This document shows positions 54,560 to 64,000 of a stretch of DNA of 64,000 nucleotides, one piece after another (position 1 is the first letter of the stretch; the number at the start of each line of letters is the position of its first letter). A model generated the notes under the pieces. That model did no database searches and was not told where the DNA came from. It was given only the letters and a program-made list of their open reading frames with translations. A program made the translations under genes and the position numbers. This DNA comes from Thysanoteuthis rhombus (Eukaryota > Mollusca > Cephalopoda > Oegopsida > Thysanoteuthidae), in assembly GCA_963457665.1 (NCBI GenBank), contig OY735219.1, forward strand, positions 20,804,619-20,868,618. Reading direction: 5' to 3'.

Positions 54560-55490
54560 TTAACAAAAATTTATCATACAGATATGCACCAGGAGCATAT
54601 TTCATTCCAATAATCAAATATATTTAAACAATAATATGCGTATTTTTGTAAATGATTTTTTATTTTATATACCAATACAAAAGTTTCAGCAATCATCTTC
54701 AATCAAAATTGAAGATGGTTTGTAGTTTGACCCTTGTTCTATTTCTTAAGTTTTATAAACCTTTTTATTTTTGGCTTTTTCTTCTTTTTCCATTGTTACC
54801 ATCAATGAATATTTGTTGCCAATGTAGATGTTTTTGCATCTAGATGTCAGAAATTGCTATTAAGATGATCTTTGATAAAATAAGAAACATTATTATTTGA
54901 TTTGTAGTAATAAAATAAACAATATTTTTGATAAATTAAGTAACATTTTGACAGAAAAGTCGTTGAAAATTCAAGTCATACTTGATTTATTGATATCATA
55001 TGATATACATTTCCTAGATTTTAGATATACATCTGGTCAATCTAGAGGTTTCAGACATGGCCATATGCTGCCACTATCCTAGGGGTGGGGAAGCATGGGA
55101 ACATTAAGTTGGGGTTACATAAAACAACCGTAATGCACCATAATCCTTTACTTACTATAAGGTTCCAACCATTTCTTTGCTCTTAGTGAGAAGACATGAC
55201 CTGAGGAGAGGGGGCAAATACCCTGTCTGTCCCCATCTAGTGGACACTTATGGTTGAAGATGTTTTTTGACTTGATTTTAGATGTAAATTTGAAAATAAA
55301 GTTGGCAACATTGCTAGATCTTCACACAAGAAAAGAACTAGCACACATATAGTCTGATTTTCAAACTTGTTTAAATAAACTCTTCTGATCAATTATTGAC
55401 TACCAAAATGGTTGAAATAGAAATATAAAAGCATCTTCAGTAAGTCAATCTATGTAAGTTACTTCCTTTCATCTCCAGACAAATTTGTTA
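54560..55490. other. no recognised feature
   Basis: AT-rich intronic-type sequence, with a GC-richer patch at 55040-55260 that has no coding support. Confidence 0.45.
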
Positions 55491-55724
55491 AAATGTAGAT
55501 GTCCCCAATAGCTGTGAAAAAAAAAAAAATGAAAATTCACAGAGGTATACATACACACATACTTTGTGTATGTGTGTGTAGAGTAATGTGTATGTTTATA
55601 TCCATATATCTGTGTATACATCTACATACATGTATACTTGTGTACAGACTATCACATCTGGATGTCTGCTTTAATGTACATTCATGTACACACACACACG
55701 CACACACTCAAGGAAAGTCCCTCT

Positions 55725-56142
55725 CTGTATTTGAAACTGTCAACAAAAACTGTCATCTTCAGTTTTCAAGTTGGTCCGGCTGGCTCGCTATATGTTGTGC
55801 ATACAGGTCATATGAAAGGTGCTAGAGTGGCTGGAAATTTCAGCATTTGCTCCTTATTATGCTTACACACCCTCTAATAGTTTTTTGGGGGCCGGGATGG
55901 GGTCAATTCACGATGTGAGTTAATGCTAGTTTGCCCCTGACGGCATTCATATTGTTTTGTTTTTGTTTTTCAAAATTCAGACGTTTTCTTGTGATCACTG
56001 CCCAACAAAAGGCAACAGGAGGAACTTATCCATCGATCACCCCTTTTTCGAATTTTTGTAATTGATCACCCCCAACATGGCATGCTACCAAAATATTTTG
56101 ATCGCCAAACAGTGTCTATTGAGTGACTAACCAGTCCTGTTT
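55725..56142 (+). repeat. dispersed repeat family A, copy 5 (near full length)
   Basis: From GAAACTGTCAACAAAAACTGTCATC through GGTCCGGCTGGCTCGCTATATGT, GCCCAACAAAAGGCAACAGG, CCCCCAACATGGCATGCTACCAAAA to GAGTGACTAACCAGTCCTGT. Confidence 0.87.
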
Positions 56143-56312
56143 CCTTTTTTTTTGTTTCACTGTTTTTTTCCGTCCCCAAAGAAGTATTGATATCAACAGC
56201 CACCCCCACCCCCTCTACCCGAGCAAGTCTTTTTCATCCGACAATAACTGAATTTGCTGATAAAAAGTCACACCTGTGCAGGTCACACAAACTCTACCAG
56301 ACAAAAAAAAAT

Positions 56313-56342
56313 AAAATATATATATATATATATATATATATT
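56313..56342. repeat. (AT)n microsatellite
   Basis: About 14 AT units. Confidence 0.95.
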
Positions 56343-56344
56343 CC

Positions 56345-56960
56345 TTTTATTTTATTTCACTTTTGATTGACTGCTTACAGCTATGAAACCCTTCATATTT
56401 AAAACTATTGCCATTTTTCTCCATCTTCTAATTCTTTTTGTTTTCTTTTGTCCTGTCCTTGTTTTTTTTGGGGGGGGGAGGTTGTACGCAGGTGTGGTCT
56501 CGATGTCTGCAGTTTTTATTTCCCCTTGCAGACTAGTTCAAGAACAGACAAAAAGTTGAAAGAATTATCCTCACAGATCCCCTACCCACTACCACCACCA
56601 GCAAGCAACAGTGATATATTACAACACTTGATCAATCCCTTCGTCTACTCCCTACCTCTGTGAGGGCAGAGAGGAGACTAGAATAAGGTGTGGCAGTCGT
56701 GGGAAGGTGGGGTTGTATAAGGAGGGAGCAAAGCAAAAGGTAACCCCCGAGGCAGTTGCAGAAAACTCCTAATGCATTTTACCACAGAGGTGTTACCTCC
56801 CCAATTACTCAGACATTTGTACAGACATGTGAAGTTTGCATGCTTTCAAAAAAAATTAAGGTTCATAAAATATTTTATTTTGAAAGTGCACATCCGCACA
56901 CATGAAATAGCAAAGTCTAATGCCAATTCAAATCTCGTTTGTCTAACAAGGAAATATTTT
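56345..56960. other. no recognised gene
   Basis: Locally GC-richer (56455-56790), with overlapping ORFs of 63-71 codons that lack motifs. Confidence 0.45.
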
Positions 56961-56964
56961 TAAT

Positions 56965-57175
56965 ATCAGATACCGTCAACCAAAACTGTCAACTGGAGTT
57001 TTTTCAGTTTCTAAGCTGGTCTAGCTGGCTGGTTATATATGTATGTATCATGCATAGAGAATACACCTATGGAGCTAGATGGCTGAAAATTTCAACATTT
57101 ACTCCTTATGTCAAATGTTTTTTACTTGTTTTGTTTTTCTCAATCCCTCTCTTTATTGTGGGGTTCAAGACATCT
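56965..57175 (+). repeat. dispersed repeat family A, copy 6 (5' half)
   Basis: TACCGTCAACCAAAACTGTCAACTGG...GCTGGTCTAGCTGGCTGGTTATATATGTATGTATCATGCATA...ACACCTATGGAGCTAGATGGCTGAAAATTTCAACATTTACTCC. Confidence 0.87.
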
Positions 57176-57379
57176 ATGACAGAAAAAAAAGCCAGTAAGT
57201 ACAGCAGCTAAAAAGTTATGACTACTAACAACCGAAATCAGCAAAAAAAAACAAAAAAACCCTCAAACAAAAAATGATGGGGGAGTATGCATCCCCATCC
57301 CCCATTTTCTGCACTTTTTACTTGAACTAATTTAGTTTCCCACTGATGTGAGCCAGAGTCTAAAAATAATTCTGTTTGT

Positions 57380-57712
57380 GCTACACCAATGAGAGGGCTG
57401 AAATTTTCAACATTCACTTAATGTTTATTTCTATATATTTATTTTTTTTTTAAATTCTACCCAAATAGATTTTTAGTAGTTGGTCCACTTTGCAATGTAA
57501 GTTTATGCTAAATTGGTCTCTTAGTTTGTTTCAGGCAGTGTTCATGCTTGTCATCTTGAAAATTCAGATATTTTTAGTGATCACTCCCCAACAATATTTA
57601 TTGATCACCCTTTTTGTCCAATTTTTTAATTGATGACGCCCAACAAATCATGCTGCCAAAAGATGTTGGTCATGTGACAATTTCTATTGAGTGACTAATC
57701 AGACCTGTATAA
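57380..57712 (+). repeat. dispersed repeat family A, copy 7 (3' part)
   Basis: CTACACCAATGAGAGGGCTGAAATTTTCAACATTCACT..., CCACTTTGCAATGTAAGTTTATGCTAAATTGG..., CATGCTGCCAAAAGATGTTGGTCATGTGACAATTTC to GAGTGACTAATCAGACCTGT. Confidence 0.87.
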
Positions 57713-57814
57713 TACTAAAAGTTTGATTTAGTATATCTGTATGTGATCTTTAAGTAATCAGAACATGCATAGCAGCCAGAGGTTTTACTCTGAGATTCCT
57801 CTAAAATGCCTCAA

Positions 57815-58245
57815 CCCAAGGAATGCAGTTTGAGGGTCAATCTTTGGGTTAGGTTCCATGTTTCAGCTCTATTTGTGAGTATCAGGGGGATACATTAGCT
57901 GTGGACCCTTCTTTATAGAACTAATGAGATTTTCTTGCCAAGTTTGCCTACCTTAGGTGATTCTTTGCTTGATTTCTTCTCCTTTTAAGGATTCAATGGA
58001 GTTTTGTTGTCTTAGTTAAATGTAGTGATCATTTTCTTTAGCTCTGCATTTTTTGATTTTATCGCTGTGTCTTCGTCCTCAACATGCTTGTTATACATAA
58101 CATTTGTTTTACTGAAATCCATGTGAAGACCAACTTTCTCGCTTCCTTCTTTGTGTTCGTCTAGCATTATTTGGAGATCATGAAGGTTCTCAGCAGAAAA
58201 AAAAAAACTGATGTCATCAACCAGTTTCAGGTTATTAGCAATTCC
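57815..58245 (-). mobile_element. RTE-like LINE fragment, antisense, just before an exon
   Basis: Encodes LKLVDDISFFFSAENLHDLQ and IMLDEHKEGSEKVGLHMDFS, then KTNVMYNKH. The LVDD run is the degraded FADD catalytic motif C of RT, and KVGLxMxxxKTxVM is the following conserved block. It then runs into the RT thumb and C-terminal segment down to 57830. Its 5' side ends ~75 bp before the acceptor of the exon at 58316. Confidence 0.85.
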
Positions 58246-58315
58246 TGACTTCCATTCAAAGAACCTCTCGCTCTTTGTCATTAGGAACCAATTCTTCTGC
58301 TGTCTTTCTCCACAG

Positions 58316-58446
58316 ATAAGATCCGTAAGAAAAGGGAGAGTTATATGTTGGAGAAAGCACCCTCACCTCCTGAAGATGAGACTGAAGTACAGAAGTCCCT
58401 AGAAGAACTCCAAAAACTTGCCATCAAGGATGAGGATCTTAAAAAG
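58316..58446 (+). CDS. internal exon of the unrecognised plus-strand gene
   Basis: A pyrimidine-rich acceptor TTCTGCTGTCTTTCTCCACAG precedes 131 nt ending at donor GTCAGT. Phase 1 in and phase 0 out. It encodes KIRKKRESYMLEKAPSPPED then ETEVQKSLEELQKLAIKDED and LKK, charged with a likely helix in the second half. GC content is higher than the flanks. It joins in frame to 63693-63799 and, using the 48787 donor, to the 48711 exon. The family is not recognised. Confidence 0.72.
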
Positions 58447-58479
58447 GTCAGTGCAATTTTGAATTATTGAACAACTGTA

Positions 58480-58835
58480 GCCATCAAAGGTGTTGAGGGG
58501 TTTTGGTGCTCCTGGCTGTACCATTTTGTCTACAAACTTGAAAATGTCCATCAGTATTCCACTAGACTCCCTATGAAAGAATATTTTTTTTAATTTTTGG
58601 AAAATAAGCTTTTTGGGTTCTGTTTCAATGGGTATGGTTTATCAATAACATTTAGATTCTCAAGAATCTGGATGTTTTTTTTTTTATTTACTCTTTTTAA
58701 GATGTTTTCCAGTAGGAAACACCAGTGATGTCATAGATAAAATTTAATTTTTCAAGGGACTTCAAATTATAACACTAGACTTGTTCGATTATTGACTGTG
58801 ATGGCAAGTTAGCTTTTTTTTTTTAGCCAAAGATA
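58480..58835 (+). repeat. dispersed repeat, uninterrupted partner of 12.2 kb
   Basis: GGTGCTCCTGGCTGTACCATTTTGTCTACAAACTTGAAAATG..., GTTTATCAATAACATTTAGATTCTCAAGAATCTGGATGTTT..., AACACCAGTGATGTCATAGATAAAATT..., GTTCGATTATTGACTGTGATGGCAAGTTA. Confidence 0.8.
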
Positions 58836-58839
58836 TTTG

Positions 58840-59405
58840 AAAATTCACAGTAACTTCTCATCAAATCAAAATATCGATTATTACATTTTAGTTTTGGGGT
58901 CAAAGTTCCTTCAGTTAAGAGGCTCATACAAAGCTGGTAATAGGTCCAAGCCAGATGGGAAATGTAGGGCCCGTTTCAAACTGCTTGTTAAATATTTTCG
59001 TAATCAGTGCTAGATGCATGTGATTTATGTATTGGTACATACATATTGTCCACTTGAACAATAAAAAAAACTATAATAATTTATTAAAAAAATGTAACGG
59101 CAAGTAATTTTATTCAAAATGTACATAAGACAACAGAGCATGTTACTGTAACAAGCAATAAATACAGTGCAGTTTCTAAAAAGGGGAGTAGACCTTTTCC
59201 TCCAAATCATAGGACCATGCTGAATGTTCCAACTGGCCCTCTCTCTGTCCTGACCTACCAGTCAATCTCTGTTATGTAACATTTGGGCTATTAGTTAGGG
59301 CAAATATTCCCAGCGTTTCTTGGTTTTTTTTTTTTTTTTTAATATCAAACTAGAGACTTAATACACAATTCGAAACCAGTTTTTCCCTGGAAACTTTTGC
59401 ATACA
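58840..59405. other. no recognised feature
   Basis: AT-rich intronic-type sequence with a poly(T) tract at 59323-59340. Confidence 0.5.
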
Positions 59406-59407
59406 CC

Positions 59408-59466
59408 TGAAATATATATATATATATATATATATATTGTCGGATTACCTCACATCCACACAACAA

Positions 59467-59510
<44 letters not shown>
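59408..59510. repeat. two (AT)n microsatellites with shared flank
   Basis: (AT)n at 59411-59437 and 59468-59509, with ACATCCACACAACAAGCATAT before the second. The same flank precedes the (AT)n at 59858. Confidence 0.95.
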
Positions 59511-59512
<2 letters not shown>

Positions 59513-59524
59513 ATAATTTGACAA

Positions 59525-59848
59525 GTGAGAGGTGGAAAGAAATTTAAGAGAAGAAGCATGTTACATCTCAAAAATATTCATTATCATGTGGTCATGTTCT
59601 AATGCATTTCGATGGTTGCCGACCACCTTTTTCAAAAAACTTGCAGTGGTTGAACAGAAAACTGTATGCTGTTTAAAAATTTGAGATTTGAGGAATAAAA
59701 TGAAGAGATTTCGGTGCAACTGCTGCAAGTCCTTTGAAAAAGACGATTGATAACCATTGAAATGTATCAAAACATGCCCACATGATATTAAAAAAATTTG
59801 AGATATAACACATTTTTTTTTCTCCAGTTTCTTTTCACCTTACATCCA
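59525..59848. mobile_element. foldback element
   Basis: Left arm 59525-59655 (AGAGGTGGAAAGAAA..., GCATGTTACATCTCAAAAATATTCATTATCATGTGGTCATGTTCTAATGCATTTCGATGGTTG, CTTTTTCAAAAAACTTGCAG). Its mirror 59720-59848 reads, reversed, GGTGAAAAGAAACTGG..., ATGTGTTATATCTCAAATTTTTTTAATATCATGTGGGCATGTTTTGATACATTTCAATGGTTA, CTTTTTCAAAGGACTTGCAG. A loop of ~65 bp lies between. A single-arm relative is at 330-525. The 69-codon minus ORF here follows the repeat and is not a gene. Confidence 0.85.
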
Positions 59849-59855
59849 CACAACA

Positions 59856-59856
59856 A

Positions 59857-59892
<36 letters not shown>
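59856..59892. repeat. (AT)n microsatellite
   Basis: About 16 AT units after ACATCCACACAACAAGCAT. Confidence 0.95.
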
Positions 59893-60034
59893 TTCTTTCT
59901 TTGACAATTAATTTCTACCCACTATTTGAAACAATGGACTCTTCCACTCAAACAAATTCTGTAGTTATTTTTCTAAATACTCATCTCATACAAATTCAAA
60001 CATATCAATTAATTTTTTCACAGTTAATCACTAG

Positions 60035-60240
60035 TTACATTGAAATTGTATAATTGGTGAAATTTTAACTTTCTTACAAAAAATAATAAATAGATAGTTT
60101 TAATTCAATCAAAAGTTTATTTAATCAAAATAAGGATATGAAACAACTTTTTTTGCAATCAAAAGATTATTTGATCAAAGTGAAATCAAACATTTTTTTA
60201 TAAAAAATATTAGTTAATTTTGATGATTTGGCATGACATA
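60035..60240 (+). repeat. MITE-like element family C, copy 3
   Basis: TTGAAATTGTATAATTGGTGAAATTTTAACTTTCTTACAAAAAATAATAAATAG..., TTTATTTAATCAAAATAAGGATATGAAACAACTTTTTT..., GTTAATTTTGATGATTTGGCATGAC, parallel to 27240-27685. Confidence 0.65.
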
Positions 60241-60245
60241 TACAG

Positions 60246-60390
60246 GGTTCCCCAAAAGTAATGTCCAATTTTCCAGTTCTAGGGGAAGTAATTAAGTATG
60301 CTTGATATTTCAGTACCATTAAATGTTTAATCATGGGTACTTGGTTACTTTCCTTAGAACTTGATAATCGGGTGTTACTTTTGTAATATG
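60246..60390. mobile_element. short mariner-type MITE
   Basis: Left end GGTTCCCCAAAAGTAATGTCCAATTTTCCAGTTCTAGGGGAAGTAA and the reversed right end (60385-60341) ATTACAAAAGTAACACCCGATTATCAAGTTCTAAGGAAAGTAA are terminal inverted repeats of ~45 bp. CCCCAAAAGTAATGTCC resembles mariner ends. With only ~50 bp between them it is non-autonomous. Confidence 0.72.
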
Positions 60391-60404
60391 CGATACATAT
60401 ATAT

Positions 60405-60622
60405 ATACTAGAATATACTCGCCAGAAATGATGGGGATATTTGTGTATGGATCAACACCATGGAGCCTAAAGCTACTTTATTGGGTAATTCATTTTTGAT
60501 AATTCATGTATCCTAGTTTCAAGTTTTTTTCCAAGTTTCAACTCAACTCAAGGTGTTTTAATGTGTAATGATCTGAAATAAAGTCTTACAAGAGTGTCTA
60601 TGATGTAATCTTTATTCTTATG
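60405..60622 (+). repeat. dispersed repeat family B, copy 5
   Basis: ACTAGAATATACTCGCCAGAAATGATGGGGATATTTGTGTATGGATC..., AGCCTAAAGCTACTTTATTGGGTAATTCATTTTTGATAATTCATGTATCCTAGTTTCAAG..., CAACTCAACTCAAGGTGTTTTAATGTGTAATGATCTGA. Confidence 0.82.
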
Positions 60623-60721
60623 TCATAATAGGAAGTTGTACATCAATCAATATGATCATACAATTTCAGTGTAAAAAAAAAATCAAATATAATCAAACAA
60701 ATGAACAAAGAATTGCTTATG

Positions 60722-60723
<2 letters not shown>

Positions 60724-60792
<69 letters not shown>
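60724..60792. repeat. (AT)n microsatellite, longest in window
   Basis: Roughly 33 uninterrupted AT units. Confidence 0.97.
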
Positions 60793-60797
<5 letters not shown>

Positions 60798-60799
60798 CT

Positions 60800-61370
60800 T
60801 TCTCTGCAAACTTAATGTGTATTTACAATATATTGCATTTACTTTGGACTTACTCAAGGAATGATATTTGTATGTGAAACACACTTATAATTACTCTTAA
60901 ATCCATTGACTGCTTGTAATTGACATTAAAACTCTTCAATGAATAACATTGAAGATAATGAAATTCTTTTATTGAATTGAAGAATAAAAGAAAATTACCT
61001 AATCATCCAAGGGGGGGGTAATTTTAATCTCAAGTTATTTCCCTTAGTGACAATCAATTTTTTTAAATGTATTTAAGTGTTAACTTTGTTAAGTAAAGGT
61101 TTGTGGGAATCATGTGTAATATAATGGTGTTTATATAAATGGTACTTCCTAAATAGCCTAATCTTGGTTCTGAATTCTCATTTGGAAGTGTGAAACCTTT
61201 AATAAATGTTCATGAATTCACCTGTTTTCAACTTGACTTTACAGACCAACAATGTCTTTAATTTCCTTATCAAACCCTTAAATATTTGGCCCCTAAGGTT
61301 TGTTGCTGTACAATCCTCTTTCCTCTCATTACCTTGCACTTTACTATGCATGTAGAATCCTTTGTAATCT
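60800..61370. other. no recognised feature
   Basis: AT-rich intronic-type sequence. Confidence 0.5.
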
Positions 61371-61374
61371 ATTA

Positions 61375-61785
61375 GAAACCATCAAACAAAACTGTCACCA
61401 ACACTTCCTTCAGTTTTTAAGTGATTCTGGCTGGATTTCGTGCATATAAAGAAGCTAGACAGCTGAAAATTCAAACATTTACTTCTTATACCTAGAAAAG
61501 GCATTTTTTGTTATCCTAAATCCCCTCACACTTACAGGTTTTTTGTGAGGGTTTTTAGTTTACTATGTAAATGTCTGCTGAATTGTTCCCTTAATTTGTA
61601 CATAGAAAAATTCATGCTTGTTTTTTGAAAAATTGAAAATTGTGACTTTTTTAATTCACCTCTCAGCAAAATGGCAAGAGAAGTAATTTATTCATCAATC
61701 TCCCTTTTCTCCCTTTTCTTTATTAATTCCTCTCAATACTGTGCGCTGTCAAAAGACCTTGGTCATGTGTTGACCTGTTTCTTTT
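61375..61785 (+). repeat. dispersed repeat family A, copy 8
   Basis: GAAACCATCAAACAAAACTGTCACCAAC..., TCTGGCTGGATTTCGTGCATA..., GAAGCTAGACAGCTGAAAATTCAAACATTTACTTC..., AGCAAAATGGCAAGAGAAGTAATTTATTCATCAATCTCCC..., CTGTCAAAAGACCTTGGTCATGTG. More diverged than the others. Confidence 0.78.
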
Positions 61786-61994
61786 TTTTCCCTTTCCTTT
61801 CCTTTCATTTCACTTTTTTTCCAACTATCAGGCAGATTAGTCTTGAGTATAGAAAGGAGAGAGCCCCGAGAGCAAACAAAAAATGTTTGTGTACAAAGAA
61901 ATGGTTTGAGTGTACATGTGAATAATTTGGATTCTGTTATCGATTAATGCGACTATATGATATACATGTTGTATATTCATACATTCTACAGTGA

Positions 61995-62115
61995 TGTAAG
62001 CTCCTTAACATGACTTAAGCAACAGAAGTGGAGATGGGCTGGACACCTAGCAAGGAGAAATGATAACAGATTATTGCAAATAGCTAACCAACTGGTACCC
62101 GTGAGACAATGAACA
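61995..62115 (+). mobile_element. RTE-like LINE C-terminal fragment
   Basis: Encodes LKQQKWRWAGHLARRNDNRL, the KWxWAGHxARxxDNRW motif found before the RWRDDI block in RTE-type proteins. The following ~100 bp are too decayed to follow. Confidence 0.75.
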
Positions 62116-62119
62116 CAGT

Positions 62120-63690
62120 CTAGGGGCCTGGGTGGTAAATCACCTTGATGCATAATACTTCCCCCCCCCCCAATTATTTTTCATTCATTAGGGTTTTTGT
62201 ACACTCAGACTATTGCTGACTCTTAGCTCCCCCTTCCTGTCTGGGACTCTGGGCTTGAGCATGCTCAGACTAATGGTTAATCCCCCACTGAGTAAAATCC
62301 TTTGTACCATATTTCTTTTTCTCTCTTCTTATTTCATTTCATTTTATTGAAAATTCTTTTATGTTTTCTTGTATTTGACACTTAAAAGTACTCTTCTATT
62401 TTTTCTTTTTCTGAATTTTCATTAATTTTGTTTTTTTTGCTTTGTTTTGTTTTGTATTTTCTTTCCTGTCTCCTATGTCGTCACTGTTGTTAGCCAGGTG
62501 CAGCCATTTGACTCTGTAAGGCCCCCACGTGTGCAACGAAAATGATTTGGATGAAGCTTTTCATTGGATGTGGGGGGATCAATGAACTTAATCTTTCCCC
62601 TACCCTTCTCCCAGGGCAGAGTTTGAAGGGATCTGATGATTTCTTTTACCTTGTCCAGGTGTGACCCTGCTGCAATCCTTCTTCACCAAGCATTTGTATG
62701 ACCGACAGCCATATCATAAAGGAAAGTTCTTTATATTCAAACTCCATACAAGGACAACACTGGCCTCATCAGGACTGCAAAATATGCCTTTTTATTTATC
62801 AAACAGGACAAACAACTTAATTTCTTGGCCCGAAAAATTAACGGTTATAGACTTTAAGAGGGAAAGAATGAAAAATTATTTGAACTAACTGGAATAACTG
62901 CCTAAACAAGTGGGATAAATTTGCTGTCAAAAATAAAGTGTAATCCTATAGATAAGCAGTGTGAAATTGCAATCGCAATTTTCTTCCATTGATTCTCTCA
63001 TTTCTTTTTAATTGTTTGCCATTTTTAAGATCAAGTCAGCATGGGGATCAAACTTGACAATTGAAAATCAGAACCATGTTCTCTATACATATAGAAATAT
63101 AGATTTAATTACAATTTCAAAATTGTAAACTTTCATTGTACAAAAGAAATATAACATGCTAAAAACCTACCAAGGGCTCCCTGGGGTACCTACAGAAAAT
63201 AACATGGGTTATGTCAAGCGTTTTTTGTGGGAGTCTGTCACACACAGATGGATAGACATTTGGTTAATTATATATATAAGATAAGTTACCAGAACACATT
63301 AAATAGTACTAAAAGCTAAACTTAGTAAATATCAAGTATATTCTGCTTCAGTATTATCTACAGTGTATGTACCGCTTAGTTTGACACAAAGTCACAGTTG
63401 TGGGGCACCCAATGACAATTGAACTCATTTTTGTGGTTCAGAATTACTAGCTTGTTAACCATTACTTCCCAGTAATGTTCAGGGATTTCACAAAATCCCT
63501 GGGAATCTCTAGTTTCACAATCTTACTCTGTGTGTTTGTGTGTACATCCACACATGTACAAAAACAGCCTTGCTCAGATCAGTTTTGCAGATTTAAAAAA
63601 AAATGCTTGATATTTCTATTTTCCCAAGTGTCTCATTGACTAGAAGCCAAGGTTTTGGTTTGTTTGATTGTTTTTCCTTCCTCTCATTCC
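62120..63690. other. intronic-type sequence without recognised features
   Basis: Holds a C-run (62161-62171), T-rich DNA (62300-62470) and a 75-codon plus ORF at 62661-62888. The ORF has near-normal amino-acid composition but no motif and no splice support. Confidence 0.45.
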
Positions 63691-63692
63691 AG

Positions 63693-63799
63693 ATTCGAGA
63701 ATCTCACCTGCATTCTGCTGAGCCCAGGCAGCATATCCACAAAAGAATCACCGTCAAGATCAACAAACCTGTTGAGCTGCCTAAAAAGAGATTAAGAAC
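63693..63799 (+). CDS. internal exon of the unrecognised plus-strand gene
   Basis: Acceptor TTCCTTCCTCTCATTCCAG, donor GTATGAGT, 107 nt, phase 0 in and phase 2 out. It encodes IRESHLHSAEPRQHIHKRIT then VKINKPVELPKKRLR, a basic, His-containing stretch that follows the previous exon's LKK without interruption. The frame would stay open 45 more nt past the donor to a TGA, so termination at 63844 is a possible alternative end. I favour the donor because it is strong. Confidence 0.72.
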
Positions 63800-63844
63800 G
63801 TATGAGTTACAAATCTTGAAACATTTCAACCATTACTTGCATTG

Positions 63845-64000
63845 AGATCAACTCTTTTCCATGTCGGTGGAAACGTTTATTTCAGTGTGAAAAAAAGTAT
63901 ATACTCATACCTCACGTAAATGAATCACCGTAGCCCACATTTAAAAAAAAAGAATTATCTAAAATTATCACCAGCATTTGATTTAGGCATTGTTGACCCA
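63845..64000. other. right edge, intronic-type
   Basis: AT-rich sequence with no feature; the plus-strand gene presumably continues to the right. Confidence 0.5.

Overview
The window is eukaryotic nuclear DNA, AT-rich and gene-poor. Its coding sequence is in short exons with GT/AG boundaries. Most of the rest is microsatellites, minisatellites and decayed transposable elements (RTE-like and Jockey/CR1-like non-LTR retrotransposons, a Penelope-like element, mariner remnants, tRNA-like SINEs, several foldback elements). Very long (AT)n tracts, abundant tRNA-like SINEs, RTE and Penelope debris and a CPEB1-type gene fit a lophotrochozoan, most likely a mollusc and perhaps a cephalopod. The species assignment is inference.

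Left part (1-10 kb). The minus strand carries the 5' end of a CPEB1/orb-type gene (cytoplasmic polyadenylation element-binding protein). Five coding exons at 5435-5412, 3100-2941, 2476-2372, 1954-1891 and 1254-1086 join with matching splice phases into a 174-residue N-terminal region. The RRM and zinc-binding half must lie beyond coordinate 1. At 9.67-9.72 kb a compact GC-rich island combines TCTCGCGAGA, an E2F-like site and an RFX X-box-like palindrome. It sits next to three tandem copies of a ~180 bp repeat and is the best promoter candidate in the window, possibly for CPEB1 through a non-coding first exon.

Middle part (10-47 kb). I see no convincing intact gene. It holds LINE fragments (11.3, 12.5, 17.1, 34.1, 43.6 kb), a Penelope-like element (18.0-19.5 kb, minus), two foldback elements each carrying a central tRNA-like module (20.2-20.6 and 42.3-42.6 kb), a 30-bp minisatellite (23.2-23.8 kb), a 1.9-kb array of a 32-bp unit (27.7-29.6 kb), a decayed CCHC zinc-knuckle array (33.7-34.0 kb, minus), a duplicated low-complexity AAATTC-rich block (36.0-37.7 kb) and three mariner remnants (20.8, 41.2-41.4, 45.3-45.8 kb).

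Right part (47-64 kb). A plus-strand gene of unrecognised family has a candidate first coding exon at 48711 and two phase-compatible internal exons at 58316-58446 and 63693-63799, and it continues past the window end. Its 5' region is present in three diverged copies (47.1, 48.4 and 53.2 kb). The second copy has the longest ORF and the third a shortened version of the same start. The surrounding introns hold a 1.3-kb antisense RTE-like element (49.7-50.9 kb), tRNA-like modules, foldback elements and a mariner-derived MITE.

The two genes run outward in opposite directions (CPEB1 leftward, the unknown gene rightward), with ~40 kb of repeat-filled DNA between them. No rRNA genes, CRISPR arrays or bacterial-type operons are present. 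All exon calls rest on reading frame, splice-site and phase consistency by eye, without transcript data.
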